In this document: positions 41,601 to 51,276 of the stretch, piece by piece
Layout of the letters: each line of letters opens with the position of its first letter
Numbering within the stretch: position 1 is the stretch's first letter
Origin: Comamonas sp. NLF-1-9
GTDB lineage: Bacteria; Pseudomonadota; Gammaproteobacteria; Burkholderiales; Burkholderiaceae_C
Length of the DNA stretch: 64,000 nt
Direction of reading: 5' to 3'
Assembly (NCBI RefSeq): GCF_019195435.1
Contig: NZ_CP078069.1
Span: 2,108,001-2,172,000 of the forward strand
The notes under the pieces: model-generated
The model's database searches: none
What the model was told of the DNA's origin: nothing
Seen by the model: only the letters and a program-made list of their open reading frames with translations
Made by a program: the position numbers and the translations under genes

Positions 41601-42790
41601 AACCCCGGAGCCGTTTGCCGGTGTACGCCGCGCGGCGTTTTGCCTTGCGCGGTCTGGCGCTGCTGTGCCTGGCCTTTCTGGCGGTGAGCTGGGTGGCGGT
41701 GCGCCAGCTGCAAGGCATGGCCGTCCAGGAGGCCGAAGGCCGCGCCCGCCTGGTGGCAGACGGCATGGCGCAGCAGGTGCAGCATGCGGTGCAGGTGGGC
41801 GTGCCGCTGAGCCAGCTGGTGGGTGTGACGGCCTTGTTCGAGCACCGCCTGCAGGCTTTCGACGACCTGCTCGCGGTCAGCCTGCAGGATAGTCGCGAGC
41901 AGGTCTTGCACCAGCGCGCGCGCGGCCAGGCGAACGCGGCCACGCTGGCGGCGCAGGCTCCCGTCACCGTCAGCGGCGTGCCGGTGGCGCGCATCCGCGT
42001 GCTGTGGCGCGAGCCCGCCACGGGCACGCTGTTGATGCACTGGGCCCTGCCGCTGGCCGCCCTGCTCGCCTTCACCGGCGCACTCGCGGCCGAGGGCCTG
42101 CGCTACAGCTTGGCCGGCGAAGTCCTGCGCCGCGAGCGCATCGTCGCCGCCGCCTGCAGCCGCCTGGGCGCGGGGGATTTCGCGTTTCGCCTGCCCCGCC
42201 TGGGCCGGCGCGAGTTTGATGCGCGTCTGCCCTGGCTGCGCGCGCAACTGCGCCATGCCAACGAACAGTTCGAGCGCCTGCAGCGCCTGACGCAATCGCT
42301 GCGGCGTACCGAGCCCGACCAGACCAAGCGCGCTCTGCTGGACGAAGGGCTGACCCGCGTCGAAGGGCGCGACCGGTATGCGCAGATGCCCTCGCTGGTG
42401 TTGTCCGACCTGCCAAGCCAGGCCGCACGCGCGCGCTGGCGCGGTCTGTGGCTGGGCCTTGCGGCCTGGCTGCTGGCGCTGGCCGGCGCCGGCCTGCAAT
42501 CGCCGGGCGTGTTGGCGTTGGGGCCAGGACTGCTGGTCTTGCTGGCGCTGCTGGCCGCGCGCCGGCCGGGCGGGCGCGGCCGGGCGATCTGGCTGGGCCT
42601 GCTGCTGGGCGGCGCGGCCCTGGGCCCGGGGCTGTGCCTGCTGGCGCTGCAGGTCTGGGCGCCGCAGACCGTGGGGCCGCTGGGCGACTGGGGACGCGCC
42701 GCCCTGGCGTTTTGCGCCCTGGTCGCCGCAGCGCTCCCGTGGCTGCCCACACCGGGGCGCCAGTCCGCGCGAGGCAGTGATGCCGCTTAG
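41597..42790 (+). CDS. Membrane sensor with periplasmic domain and extra C-terminal membrane segments
   Basis: 397 residues, GTG start overlapping the previous stop (GTGA). TM about 16-35, periplasmic domain about 38-145 with Q-H-A-V-Q-V-G-V-P-L-S-Q-L-V-G-V (about 62-77), TM about 148-168, a HAMP-like cytoplasmic stretch (R-R-E-R-I-V-A-A-A-C-S-R-L-G-A-G-D-F, about 178-195) with a coiled coil, then about four more membrane segments (about 285-385). The periplasmic motif is shared with the second sensor unit of the MFS gene. It overlaps the phosphatase gene by 11 bases. Function unknown; probably signal input to the phosphatase. Confidence 0.65.
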   Translation: MKPRSRLPVYAARRFALRGLALLCLAFLAVSWVAVRQLQGMAVQEAEGRARLVADGMAQQVQHAVQVGVPLSQLVGVTALFEHRLQAFDDLLAVSLQDSREQVLHQRARGQANAATLAAQAPVTVSGVPVARIRVLWREPATGTLLMHWALPLAALLAFTGALAAEGLRYSLAGEVLRRERIVAAACSRLGAGDFAFRLPRLGRREFDARLPWLRAQLRHANEQFERLQRLTQSLRRTEPDQTKRALLDEGLTRVEGRDRYAQMPSLVLSDLPSQAARARWRGLWLGLAAWLLALAGAGLQSPGVLALGPGLLVLLALLAARRPGGRGRAIWLGLLLGGAALGPGLCLLALQVWAPQTVGPLGDWGRAALAFCALVAAALPWLPTPGRQSARGSDAA

Positions 42791-44852
42791 AACACGCATC
42801 ACCTTGCTGGCATTGATCGCCGCGCTGGCGCTGGCGCTGATGGTCGGCGCAATCGCCTGGCAGCGCGACCGGGTCTTGAACGAGCGCTACCACGGCGTAC
42901 TGCTGCAATCGCAAGCCATCGCCTGGAGCCGGCTGCAGGACGAAGCGGGCGCGGCCCTGCGCGCAGGTGTTGCCGCCACGCTGCAAGATCCGCAGCTGGA
43001 GCGCGCCTGGCAGAGCCGGGACAGACAGGCGCTCAACGCGCTGGTGCGCCCGCTGCTGGAGCAACACCCGGGCTGGCGCGCCGACTGGTTCGACGAACAA
43101 AGGACTCTGGTGCAGTCAAGCTCGAGCAGCCTGCTGCAGGACGCCATGGTCGATGCCGGCTGGCTCAGCCGCGCGCTTTCGAGCAGCGCGCCGCTGCCGG
43201 GTCTGAGCCAGGCTTCGCGCGAGCGCTACTACCTGGTTGTCACGCAGAGTTTTGGCCCCACCGGCGCGCGCGGCGTGCTCGCCCTGGGCCAGGACCTGGG
43301 CGAGCTGCTGCCGCAGATGGCGCACGCGATAGAGGGCGAGAGCTTCGTCGTCAATCTGCGCGGGCGCGAGGTCACAGGCACGCAGGCTGGTCTGGCGCAA
43401 GCCGAGGGCCTGGCGCAGACCGTGCGCCACGCGCGGGTGCTGGAGAGCCAGAGCGCAAGCGGCCGCTATTGGCTGGGCGCGGCCCTGCCCCTGATCGGGC
43501 CGGACGCGCGCCCCATAGGCTCGCTGCTCTCCGTCTGGGACACCACCGCCGAGCGCCGCACCGACCGGCGCATGCAGGCGCTGGCCGCGGCCGGCGTCGT
43601 GCTCTTGATCGGGCTGCTCGGCTTTGCGCTGTCCTTCGTGCTGCGCCGCGCCTTGCGCCCGCTCGATCGCTCCGTCGGCGTGCTGCGCGCGCTGGCCCAG
43701 GGCGAGCTGCGCGCCGCGCCCGACGAAGACGACCAGGAGCTGCCCGATGAAGCCGGACAGATCGCGCGCGGCGTGGCGGCGCTGCGCGGCGAGATGATCA
43801 ACCTGCGCATGCTGCGCGACGAACGCGCTCGCGTGCGCCAGCAGCAAGAGCAGCTGATACGCCGCGAATTGCGCCAACTCGCAGGCAGCCTGGACGAGCA
43901 ATCGCGCACCGAGGTGCTGGCCGCGCTGGAGCCGGTGCAGGACACCGAAGACGACAACGCCCTGGCCGGCCTGGCCAACACCCTGGGGCGCCTGTCCGGC
44001 TTGGTGATGAGCCAGCAGGACAGGCTGGTCGACCTGCTCAAGCGCCTGCGCAAGGCCATGGCCGAGCAAGAAGTCCTGATCAGCCTGCGCCAGGAGCTGG
44101 AGATCGCGCGCACCATGCAGTTGTCCATCCTGCCGCGCACCGAGCCAGACACCCGGGCGGTCCACGTCGCGTCGCTGATGATTCCGGCCAAGGAAGTCGG
44201 GGGCGACTTCTACGACTACTTCCTGCTGGAGGACAAGCGCCTGGCGCTGGTGATCGCCGACGTCTCGGGCAAGGGCATACCGGCGGCCTTCTTCATGGCG
44301 ATTTCCCGCACACTGCTCAAGAGCATCGCGCAGTTTCTGCGCGAACCGGCCGACATCATGGCCAGGCTGAACGACCGGCTCTGCGCCGAGAACGAGCAGA
44401 TGATGTTCGTCACCACCTTCCTGGGCGTGCTGGACCTGGGCACCGGCCGCCTGGACTACGTCAACGGCGGACACAACCCGCCGCTGCTGCTGCGCTCGGC
44501 CGGCGAGGTGCAGATGCTGCCCCAGGGCCAGAACATCGCCCTGGCGGTGATGGAAGGCATGCCCTTCAAACCGGGGACGCTGGCGCTGGCGCCGGGCGAC
44601 ACCTTGCTGCTGTACACCGACGGCGTGACCGAAGCGGCGAACGCCGCCGGCGAGCTGTTTGGCGAGGCGCGGCTGGTGCAGGCGGTCAGCGCCCGCAGCG
44701 CCACGGGCGAGGCCCTGCCGCAAGACATCCTGCAGGCGGTGCGCGACTTCGAGTCCGGCGCAGCGCAAGCCGACGACATCACCGTGGTCGCCGTGCGCTA
44801 CCTCGGCGCGGCGGCCGGCGCGGGCAGCGCCCACGACGTGCCTGCGGCTTGA
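42780..44852 (+). CDS. HAMP-linked SpoIIE/PP2C serine phosphatase (RsbU/BtrU-like)
   Basis: 690 residues from ATG 42780. TM about 7-26, periplasmic sensor about 28-265, TM about 268-289, HAMP about 290-345, coiled coil to about 440, PP2C/SpoIIE domain about 450-680. Catalytic motifs: E-V-G-G-D-F-Y-D (about 472-479), I-A-D-V-S-G-K-G (about 492-499), N-G-G-H-N-P-P (about 562-568), Y-T-D-G-V-T-E (about 612-618) and A-D-D-I-T near the end, all metal-binding aspartates kept. Such enzymes dephosphorylate STAS antagonists in partner switching; BtrU does so for the Bordetella T3SS. No STAS or anti-sigma kinase gene is in this window. Last gene of the rightward run. Confidence 0.9.
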   Translation: MPLRTRITLLALIAALALALMVGAIAWQRDRVLNERYHGVLLQSQAIAWSRLQDEAGAALRAGVAATLQDPQLERAWQSRDRQALNALVRPLLEQHPGWRADWFDEQRTLVQSSSSSLLQDAMVDAGWLSRALSSSAPLPGLSQASRERYYLVVTQSFGPTGARGVLALGQDLGELLPQMAHAIEGESFVVNLRGREVTGTQAGLAQAEGLAQTVRHARVLESQSASGRYWLGAALPLIGPDARPIGSLLSVWDTTAERRTDRRMQALAAAGVVLLIGLLGFALSFVLRRALRPLDRSVGVLRALAQGELRAAPDEDDQELPDEAGQIARGVAALRGEMINLRMLRDERARVRQQQEQLIRRELRQLAGSLDEQSRTEVLAALEPVQDTEDDNALAGLANTLGRLSGLVMSQQDRLVDLLKRLRKAMAEQEVLISLRQELEIARTMQLSILPRTEPDTRAVHVASLMIPAKEVGGDFYDYFLLEDKRLALVIADVSGKGIPAAFFMAISRTLLKSIAQFLREPADIMARLNDRLCAENEQMMFVTTFLGVLDLGTGRLDYVNGGHNPPLLLRSAGEVQMLPQGQNIALAVMEGMPFKPGTLALAPGDTLLLYTDGVTEAANAAGELFGEARLVQAVSARSATGEALPQDILQAVRDFESGAAQADDITVVAVRYLGAAAGAGSAHDVPAA

Positions 44853-44935
44853 ACAAGGTCTTGCGGCAGCCGGATAGCCGGCGCGCTGGCCGCCTTGTCA
44901 CGGCAATCGCGGGCCTTGCAGCGAGTGGCCGAGAG

Positions 44936-44952
44936 CCCCGTGCGCCACGGGG
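44936..44952. terminator. Stem-loop between convergent genes
   Basis: Perfect 7-bp inverted repeat CCCCGTG-CGC-CACGGGG in the 112-base gap between the phosphatase gene (+) and the hemerythrin gene (-). No U-run on either side, so it is at best a non-canonical bidirectional terminator. Confidence 0.4.
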
Positions 44953-44964
44953 CGGTTCACCGGC

Positions 44965-45564
44965 TCAGCGGGCGGCGGCCAGCTCCTGGCGCAGGCCTAT
45001 CGGGCTGGGCGTGCAGTGCACGATGCGCTGGAACAGCCGCTCGTGCTCCGGCGAGCGATCGGCGTCGCCTGCGAGCGGATCCTGGTTGGCCATGAAAGCC
45101 TCGTCGATGCGCGCCCAGTCCTGCGCCGTGAGGACCTTGATTGCCGCAGGGAGGATCAGCGTCTCTTCCAGCCGCATGTGCTCGAGGTAGAAGGTGATGT
45201 AGCTGTTGAGCGCCTGGGTGAAGGCCGCGCGCCGCCCTTCGCCCATCAGCTCCCAGGCCAGCAGCTGGTGCTGCAGTTCGCGCACCGTACGCTCGCCGTT
45301 CACGTGCTCGCGCTCGAGCCGCTCAAGCAAGGGCACATGCTCGGGCGCGCGCTCGAGCAGGGGCGCAAACAGGAAGCGCGACTCCTTGGGATGGTGGTCT
45401 TGCTCGGGTACCTCGTCGATGTAGAACAGCATCGCCCGCATGGCGTCGAAGAACGCCGGCGCATCGTCTTCGGGGCCGCGCTTGAGCATCATGCGCAGCG
45501 AGCGCAGCACCGCGGCGATGGAAAAATGCTCTTCACAAATGATGCGCAAGGCAAGCGGCTCCAT
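44965..45564 (-). CDS. Hemerythrin HHE-domain protein
   Basis: 199 residues from ATG 45564 (the frame stays open 54 bases further up but without a ribosome site or fit to the family). Iron-ligand type residues are spread over helices: I-C-E-E-H-F-S-I-A-A-V-L (His about 12), D-E-V-P-E-Q-D-H-H-P-K-E (about 55-66), L-E-R-E-H-V-N-G-E (about 88-96), E-H-M-R-L-E-E (about 137-143). The H-H-P-K-E-S form is common in cytoplasmic HHE proteins binding a di-iron centre and sensing or buffering O2, NO or iron. An FNR-type site with a matching -10 lies upstream. Confidence 0.87.
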   Translation of the reverse strand: MEPLALRIICEEHFSIAAVLRSLRMMLKRGPEDDAPAFFDAMRAMLFYIDEVPEQDHHPKESRFLFAPLLERAPEHVPLLERLEREHVNGERTVRELQHQLLAWELMGEGRRAAFTQALNSYITFYLEHMRLEETLILPAAIKVLTAQDWARIDEAFMANQDPLAGDADRSPEHERLFQRIVHCTPSPIGLRQELAAAR

Positions 45565-45595
45565 GGCAAGGCCCCGAAAGTGTGTGCAAAGCGCC

Positions 45596-45637
45596 AGTAT
45601 GGCGAGCGGCCCGGGCAAAGACCATGATCCAGGTCAA
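45596..45637 (-). promoter_or_regulatory. FNR/DNR-type site with -10 element upstream of the hemerythrin gene
   Basis: - strand TTGACCTGGATCAT (45637-45624) matches 8 of 10 positions of TTGAT-N4-ATCAA. CATACT (45601-45596) sits where the -10 belongs if the site is centred at -41.5, which gives a start near 45589 and a 25-base leader. This is the classic class II FNR promoter layout and fits a gene handling O2 or NO. Confidence 0.6.
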
Positions 45638-45990
45638 GAAGCAAAACAGCGGGGGCGCCCGTATTGCGGCAGCCTCCGGGAGCCCGCAATTTGCGGCAGT
45701 CGGATCCTCGATGTTTCGCCTGACCAGTGGTTCGAACACGCACCAGGCGCGCGGCTGAGGCAGGAGCCGGAGCTCATTCGCTACGGAAGAGACGGGGCAC
45801 GGGTGCCGCAGGCGCTTGTCGACCTTGGCGCCGCGCCAACAAAATCTTCTGTTCTGGCCCAAGTCGCAACATACGAACCTGCAAGCCTTGGCCAAACACC
45901 CAGCGCACATACCCAAAGATCAGACGCCGAAACGCGCAACGGGAAGGCCCCGGCGCGCGCGCGAAGTGTGCACGACCTGAACGCAGACAC
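45638..45990. other. Intergenic stretch with no supported gene
   Basis: About 350 bases between the FNR-type site and the tRNA terminator. Open frames here lack ribosome sites and give low-complexity products. Nothing was recognised. Confidence 0.5.
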
Positions 45991-46016
45991 AAAAAAGCCC
46001 ACTGACGTGGGCTTTT
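45991..46016 (-). terminator. Intrinsic terminator after tRNA-fMet
   Basis: Stem GCCCAC-TGAC-GTGGGC (45997-46012) followed on the - strand by a U-run (six A on the + strand at 45991-45996). Four T on the other side make it possibly bidirectional. It lies 31 bases below the tRNA 3' end. Confidence 0.9.
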
Positions 46017-46043
46017 GAATTCAAGCCAGGCGCTTGATCTGAT

Positions 46044-46120
<77 letters not shown>

Positions 46121-46145
46121 GTAAGCTGGCTATTGTAGCAGGATT

Positions 46146-46535
46146 TCAGGCCTTGGCTTCGTCGCTGGACGCGGGTGCTGCGCGGTCCACGAGTTCCACG
46201 TAAGCCATGGGAGCGTTGTCGCCCACCCGAAAGCCCATCTTCAGAATGCGCGTGTAGCCGCCCGGGCGGGTCTTGAAGCGCGGACCGAGGTCGGTGAACA
46301 GCTTGGTGACGCTGTCGCGATTGCGCAGGCGCGCGAATGCCAGGCGGCGGTTGGCCACGGTGTCCTGGCGTGCCAGGGTGATCATGGGCTCAACCACGCG
46401 GCGCAGTTCCTTGGCCTTGGGTAGCGTGGTCTTGATGGCCTCGTGCTCGATGAGCGAGTTCATCATGTTTTGCAGCATTGCCTTGCGATGGGCGCTGGTG
46501 CGGTTGAGTTTGCGCAGTCCGTTTCCGTGACGCAT
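46146..46535 (-). CDS. rplQ: 50S ribosomal protein L17
   Basis: 129 residues starting [17 protein letters not shown], the universal L17 opening, with [12 protein letters not shown] (about 37-48). Last gene of the alpha operon, 91 bases after rpoA; tRNA-fMet follows. A short acidic C-terminal tail is normal for betaproteobacteria. Confidence 0.97.
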   Translation of the reverse strand: MRHGNGLRKLNRTSAHRKAMLQNMMNSLIEHEAIKTTLPKAKELRRVVEPMITLARQDTVANRRLAFARLRNRDSVTKLFTDLGPRFKTRPGGYTRILKMGFRVGDNAPMAYVELVDRAAPASSDEAKA

Positions 46536-46626
46536 GGTGCTTTTCCTTCTTTACGCTTGTTATGCAGGGGGCCGTATCAGGTACCTCCCGCGGCACTGGG
46601 CGGCAAGGGCGCCACCCGATTCTCAA

Positions 46627-47619
46627 TCAGCGCTTCTCAAGTCCTGCGGGCGGCCAGTTTTCCAGGCGCATGCCCAGAGTCAGGCCACGCGAGGCGAGCA
46701 CTTCCTTGATCTCGTTGAGCGACTTGCGACCCAGGTTGGGGGTCTTGAGCAGCTCGTTTTCGGTGCGCTGAATCAGGTCACCGATGTAGTAGATGTTCTC
46801 GGCCTTGAGGCAGTTGGCCGAACGCACCGTGAGCTCCAGCTCGTCGACCGGGCGCAGCAGCACCGGATCGAACGTGGCCGCGCCGGTGCGCGCAGCAGAG
46901 GCGCCGGCCTCGAAGGGGTCGCCGCCGTCGAGCTGGGCAAACACCGCCAGCTGTTCGACCAGGATCTTGGCCGAGGTGCGCACCGCCTCTTCGGCCGTGA
47001 GCGTGCCGTTGGTCTCGATGTCGAGCACCAGGCGGTCCAGGTCGGTGCGCTGCTCCACGCGCGCGCTCTCGACCGTGTAGCTCACCCGGCGAATCGGTGA
47101 AAAGGAGGCATCCATCACGATGCGCCCTATCGTCTTGTTGGGCTCGTCGCCATGCCAGCGCTGGTTGCCGGGCACATAGCCGCGGCCCTTCTCGACCTTG
47201 ATCTGCATGTCCAGCTTGCCGCCGGCAGACAGCGTGGCGATCGGGTGCTCGGGATTGATGATCTCGACGTCGTGCGGCGTCTGGATGTCGCCGGCCACGA
47301 CCACGCCTTCGGTGTCCTTGCGCAGGGACAGCGTGACTTCGTCGCGGTTGAAGAGCTTGAACACCACGCCCTTGAGGTTCAGCAGGATGTTGATCACGTC
47401 TTCCTGCACGCCGTCGATGGCCGCATACTCATGCACCACGCCGGCGATAGAGACCTCGGTCGGCGCATAACCATCCATGGAAGACAGCAAAACCCGGCGG
47501 ATGGCATTGCCCAGCGTATGCCCGTAGCCGCGCTCGAACGGCTCGAGCTCGACCTTGGCGCGGTTGGCGCTGACCTGCTCGACGTTGATGGTCTTGGGTT
47601 TGAGCAAATTGGTTTGCAT
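46627..47619 (-). CDS. rpoA: RNA polymerase alpha subunit
   Basis: 330 residues. N-terminal dimerisation domain ([20 protein letters not shown], about 28-47) and C-terminal domain that contacts UP elements and activators ([11 protein letters not shown], about 268-278; [10 protein letters not shown], about 297-306). Normal length. Between rpsD and rplQ. Confidence 0.98.
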   Translation of the reverse strand: MQTNLLKPKTINVEQVSANRAKVELEPFERGYGHTLGNAIRRVLLSSMDGYAPTEVSIAGVVHEYAAIDGVQEDVINILLNLKGVVFKLFNRDEVTLSLRKDTEGVVVAGDIQTPHDVEIINPEHPIATLSAGGKLDMQIKVEKGRGYVPGNQRWHGDEPNKTIGRIVMDASFSPIRRVSYTVESARVEQRTDLDRLVLDIETNGTLTAEEAVRTSAKILVEQLAVFAQLDGGDPFEAGASAARTGAATFDPVLLRPVDELELTVRSANCLKAENIYYIGDLIQRTENELLKTPNLGRKSLNEIKEVLASRGLTLGMRLENWPPAGLEKR

Positions 47620-47731
47620 GCGGACTTCCTCTCAATGCCCCCGGCTCGTTACACCGGTAAGGCTGATGAAGCGCCAGCACCGCGATGCCTCGCGGTGTGG
47701 AACGATTGCAAAATGCTTGCAGGACAGCGGA

Positions 47732-48355
47732 TCAGCGCGAATACAACTCGACGATCAGCGACTCATTGATGTCCGCGCCGAACTCGTCGCGATCGGGCAC
47801 CTTCTTGAAAACGCCCTCGACCTTGTCGGCATTGACTTCGACCCATGCGGGGATGCCGACCTGTTGCGCGAGCTGCAGCGCCTCGCCAATGCGCGCCTGC
47901 TTCTTTGACTTTTCGCGCACCGCGATCTGGTCGCCTTCCTTCACGAGGTAGGAAGCGATGTTCACCGACTGGCCGTTGACCGTGATCGCCTTGTGCGACA
48001 CGAGCTGGCGCGCCTCGGCGCGGGTGGAGCCGAAGCCCATGCGATAGACCACGTTGTCCAGGCGCGATTCGAGCAAGGACAGCAGGTTGGCGCCGGTATT
48101 GCCGCGACGACGCTCGGCCTCTTCAAAGTAACGGCGAAACTGCTTTTCCAGCACGCCGTACATGCGCTTGACCTTTTGCTTCTCGCGCAGCTGCAGGCCG
48201 TAGTCCGAGGTGCGCGAACCCGAGGTGCGCCCGTGCTGGCCGGGCTTGGAGTCGAACTTGGCCTTGTCGGCGATCGAGCGGCGCGCGCTCTTGAGGAACA
48301 GGTCGGTGCCTTCACGGCGGGAGAGTTTGGCCTTGGGGCCGAGGTAGCGTGCCAC
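47732..48355 (-). CDS. rpsD: 30S ribosomal protein S4
   Basis: 207 residues from GTG 48355 ([20 protein letters not shown]). An upstream ATG in frame would add 17 residues not found in S4, so GTG is preferred. The S4 domain [19 protein letters not shown] (about 99-117) is intact. S4 is an assembly protein and in E. coli autoregulates the alpha operon. The initial K-A-K where many S4 have a cysteine shows no CXXC-type zinc site. Confidence 0.96.
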   Translation of the reverse strand: MARYLGPKAKLSRREGTDLFLKSARRSIADKAKFDSKPGQHGRTSGSRTSDYGLQLREKQKVKRMYGVLEKQFRRYFEEAERRRGNTGANLLSLLESRLDNVVYRMGFGSTRAEARQLVSHKAITVNGQSVNIASYLVKEGDQIAVREKSKKQARIGEALQLAQQVGIPAWVEVNADKVEGVFKKVPDRDEFGADINESLIVELYSR

Positions 48356-48450
48356 GGGGGTTTCCTTGATTGGGGGATCTGCTGCGGGTCGGGCCGCAGG
48401 AGCCACCTTCGCGCCAGGCGATGGGTGGCGGTGGGCTTAGGGGAGAAAAA

Positions 48451-48855
48451 TCAGATGCGCCGGCGCTTCTGCGGACGGCAGCCGTTGTGCGGCACCGGCG
48501 TCACGTCGGAGATCGAGGTGATGCGGATGCCCAGGGCGCCGAGCGCGCGCACCGAAGAGTCGCGGCCGGGGCCGGGGCCCTTGATCTGCACGTCCAGGTT
48601 CTTGATGCCCTGCTCCATGGCAGCGCGGCCGGCCATTTCCGAAGCCACCTGCGCGGCAAACGGCGTGGACTTGCGCGAGCCCTTGAAGCCCTGGCCACCG
48701 GAAGACGCCCAGGACAGGGCGTTGCCCTGGCGGTCGGTGATCGTGATGATGGTGTTGTTGAACGAAGCGTGCACGTGGGCCACGCCGTCGGAGACGTTCT
48801 TGCGGACCTTCTTGCGTACGCGCTGTGCGGCGTTGCTGGCGGGAGACTTGGCCAT
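48451..48855 (-). CDS. rpsK: 30S ribosomal protein S11
   Basis: 134 residues with the conserved [17 protein letters not shown] (about 28-44) and the C-terminal [15 protein letters not shown]. Platform protein of the small subunit. 17 bases after rpsM. Confidence 0.98.
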   Translation of the reverse strand: MAKSPASNAAQRVRKKVRKNVSDGVAHVHASFNNTIITITDRQGNALSWASSGGQGFKGSRKSTPFAAQVASEMAGRAAMEQGIKNLDVQIKGPGPGRDSSVRALGALGIRITSISDVTPVPHNGCRPQKRRRI

Positions 48856-48872
48856 ATGGATCTTTCAATACC

Positions 48873-49238
48873 TTATTTTTTCAGCGTTGCGGCGCCCTTG
48901 CGCGGGCCCTTGCGGGTGCGCGCATTGGTGCGGGTGCGCTGGCCGCGCACCGGCAGGCCGCGACGGTGGCGCATGCCGCGGTAGCATCCGATGTCCATCA
49001 GGCGCTTGATGTTCATCGTGGTTTCACGGCGCAGGTCGCCCTCGAGCGTCAGCTGGGCCAGCTGGTCGCGAATCTTCTCGAGATCGGCGTCCGTCAGGTC
49101 CTTGACCTTGGTCGAGTAGGCGATGGCGCAGGCGTCGCAGATCTTGCGTGCGCGCGAGCGACCGATGCCGTAGATCGCCGTCAGGCCGATTTCGGCGTGC
49201 TGATGCGGCGGGATATTGATACCAGCGATACGAGCCAT
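48873..49238 (-). CDS. rpsM: 30S ribosomal protein S13
   Basis: 121 residues, start [10 protein letters not shown] and end with the basic [15 protein letters not shown] tail that reaches the P-site tRNA. The G-I-G-R-S-R-A motif (about 25-31) is normal. Follows rpmJ by 21 bases. Confidence 0.98.
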   Translation of the reverse strand: MARIAGINIPPHQHAEIGLTAIYGIGRSRARKICDACAIAYSTKVKDLTDADLEKIRDQLAQLTLEGDLRRETTMNIKRLMDIGCYRGMRHRRGLPVRGQRTRTNARTRKGPRKGAATLKK

Positions 49239-49259
49239 TTGCGTCCTCTAATCGTTCAA

Positions 49260-49373
49260 TCAACCTTGGCGCTGCTTGTGGCGCTGGTCGGTGCAGATCA
49301 CGCGCACCACACCCTTGCGGCGGATGATCTTGCAGTTGCGGCAAATCTTCTTCACGGAAGCCGACACTCTCAT
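49260..49373 (-). CDS. rpmJ: 50S ribosomal protein L36
   Basis: 37 residues, [16 protein letters not shown] ending H-K-Q-R-Q-G. The Cys/Cys/Cys/His set (C11, C14, C27, H32) is the zinc-binding form of L36. A poly-T tract lies just before the start on the + strand; the 125-base gap to secY contains a TACAAT (49478-49473) that may be a -10 for the alpha operon, but no good -35 accompanies it. No infA was seen in the gap. Confidence 0.97.
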   Translation of the reverse strand: MRVSASVKKICRNCKIIRRKGVVRVICTDQRHKQRQG

Positions 49374-49498
49374 TTTTTTCTCCTGGGCAATGCGGGCGGC
49401 GCTCTCAGCGGGAGCAGCGCCAACTCTTCAAAGTCTCCGGCCTGCCGCCTTGTGCGTTTTGCAGAACCGGGTATTGTATACGATCACTTCCCATCCGG

Positions 49499-50818
49499 CT
49501 AGCCGTTGATGGTGGTGCGGAAATTCGCCTTCTTCAGCAGCGATTCGTACTGCTGGCTCATCAGATAGCTCTGCACCTGGGACATGAAGTCCATGGTCAC
49601 GACCACGATGATCAACAGCGAGGTGCCGCCGAAATAGAACGGCACGTTGTAGCGAAGGATCAGGAACTCCGGCAGCAGGCACACCAGGGTGACGTAGATC
49701 GCACCGACGAAAGTCAGACGCAGCAGGATCTTGTCGATGTACCTGGCGGTGTTCTCGCCTGGGCGGATGCCCGGAATGAAAGCGCCGCTCTTCTTGAGGT
49801 TGTCTGCCGTCTCGCGGCTGTTGAACACCAGTGCCGTGTAGAAAAAGCAGAAGAAGATGATCGCGCCCGCATACATCATCACGTAGATGGGCGAACCCGG
49901 CGTGAGCGTGCTTGACAAGTCCTTGAGCCAACGCATGGACTCGCCGGTGCTGAACCAGTTCACCACGGTGGCCGGCAGCAAGATGATGGACGAGGCGAAG
50001 ATCGGCGGGATCACGCCCGACATGTTCAGCTTCAGCGGCAGGTGCGAGGACTGACCGCCGTAGACCTTGTTGCCCACCTGGCGGCGCGCATAGTTGACCA
50101 GGATCTTGCGCTGACCACGCTCGACGTACACCACGAAGTAGGTCACCAGCACCACCAGCGCCACGATGAACAGCGAGATGATGATGCTCATCGCGCCCGT
50201 GCGCACCAGCTCCAGCAGACCGCCGAGCGCGCTCGGCAGACCCGCGACGATGCCGCCGAAGATCAGCAGCGAGATGCCGTTGCCCAAGCCGCGTTCGGTC
50301 ATCTGCTCGCCCAGCCACATGAGGAACATGGAGCCGGCGGTCAGGCTGACCACCGCGGTCACGCGGAAGCTGAAGCCCGGCTCTATCACCAGGCCGGGTG
50401 TGCTTTCCAGCGCCACGGCGATGCCCAGCGACTGGAACAGGCACAGCCCGAGCGTGCCGTAGCGCGTGTACTGGGTAATCTTGCGCCGCCCCGACTCCCC
50501 TTCCTTGTTCAGCGCTTCGAACGTCGGTATCACGTAGGTCATCAACTGCATGATGATGGCCGCCGAGATGTAGGGCATGATGCCCAGCGCGAAGACGGTG
50601 AAGCGCTCCAGCGCACCGCCGGAGAACATGTTGAACAGGTTGAGAATGCCGCCCTGCTGGCTGTTGAACAACTGCGAGAGCTGGTTCGGGTCTATGCCGG
50701 GCACGGGAATGTGCGCGCCGATGCGATAGACCACCAGGGCGAGCAGCAGAAATACCAGCCGGCGACGCAGGTCGCCGAACTTGCCGGTCTTTGCCAGCTG
50801 GGCCGCGTTGGTAGCCAC
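49499..50818 (-). CDS. secY: Sec translocon channel protein SecY
   Basis: 439 residues, GTG start, ten membrane segments, with [11 protein letters not shown] near the N-terminus (plug region), the C5 loop around [12 protein letters not shown] (about 245-256) and P-G-I-R-P-G-E-N-T (about 352-360). Forms the protein-conducting channel in the inner membrane with SecE and SecG. Usual place at the end of the spc operon, after rplO. Confidence 0.97.
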   Translation of the reverse strand: MATNAAQLAKTGKFGDLRRRLVFLLLALVVYRIGAHIPVPGIDPNQLSQLFNSQQGGILNLFNMFSGGALERFTVFALGIMPYISAAIIMQLMTYVIPTFEALNKEGESGRRKITQYTRYGTLGLCLFQSLGIAVALESTPGLVIEPGFSFRVTAVVSLTAGSMFLMWLGEQMTERGLGNGISLLIFGGIVAGLPSALGGLLELVRTGAMSIIISLFIVALVVLVTYFVVYVERGQRKILVNYARRQVGNKVYGGQSSHLPLKLNMSGVIPPIFASSIILLPATVVNWFSTGESMRWLKDLSSTLTPGSPIYVMMYAGAIIFFCFFYTALVFNSRETADNLKKSGAFIPGIRPGENTARYIDKILLRLTFVGAIYVTLVCLLPEFLILRYNVPFYFGGTSLLIIVVVTMDFMSQVQSYLMSQQYESLLKKANFRTTING

Positions 50819-50834
50819 GATGCGCCCGACTCCC

Positions 50835-51266
50835 TCAGGCGACGCTGCCGCCGGCGGCTTCGATCGCCGCCTTCGCGCCCGCGGTTGCGCCGACGCCGGT
50901 CAGCTTGACTGCCTTGCTCAGGCTGCCGCTGTTGATCACCTTGACCACGCGCACGATCTGGCCGACGAGGCCGGCCTGCTTGAGCGTGGGCAGATCGACC
51001 TCGGCGGCGCCCAGGCGCTCGAGTGCAGCCAGAGTGACTTCAGCGTTGTACTTGAGCGAGGCGGACTTGAATCCACGCTTGGGCAGACGGCGCTGCAGTG
51101 GCATCTGGCCGCCTTCGAAGCCGACCTTGTGAAAGCCCCCGGAGCGCGACTTCTGACCCTTGTGTCCGCGACCCGCGGTCTTGCCCAGGCCCGAACCGAT
51201 GCCGCGGCCCACGCGGCGCGGCGCATGCTTGGCGCCGGCAGCGGGCTGGATGGTATTGAGTTTCAT
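50835..51266 (-). CDS. rplO: 50S ribosomal protein L15
   Basis: 143 residues, [15 protein letters not shown], and the glycine-rich [20 protein letters not shown] (about 18-37). Late-assembly large-subunit protein. 10 bases after rpmD. Confidence 0.98.
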   Translation of the reverse strand: MKLNTIQPAAGAKHAPRRVGRGIGSGLGKTAGRGHKGQKSRSGGFHKVGFEGGQMPLQRRLPKRGFKSASLKYNAEVTLAALERLGAAEVDLPTLKQAGLVGQIVRVVKVINSGSLSKAVKLTGVGATAGAKAAIEAAGGSVA

Positions 51267-51276
51267 GATCGGCCTT

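Noticed and set aside
4405..44964. Evidence of recent horizontal transfer (integrase, IS element, att repeat at the tRNA)
   Set aside because: No transposase, integrase or direct repeat was seen; the tRNA-fMet gene lies about 1 kb outside the island and is intact, and host-type repeats occur within the island.
45440..46018. Open frame of 192 codons on the + strand across the hemerythrin start and the intergenic region
   Set aside because: No ribosome site, no family, and it runs through the tRNA terminator.
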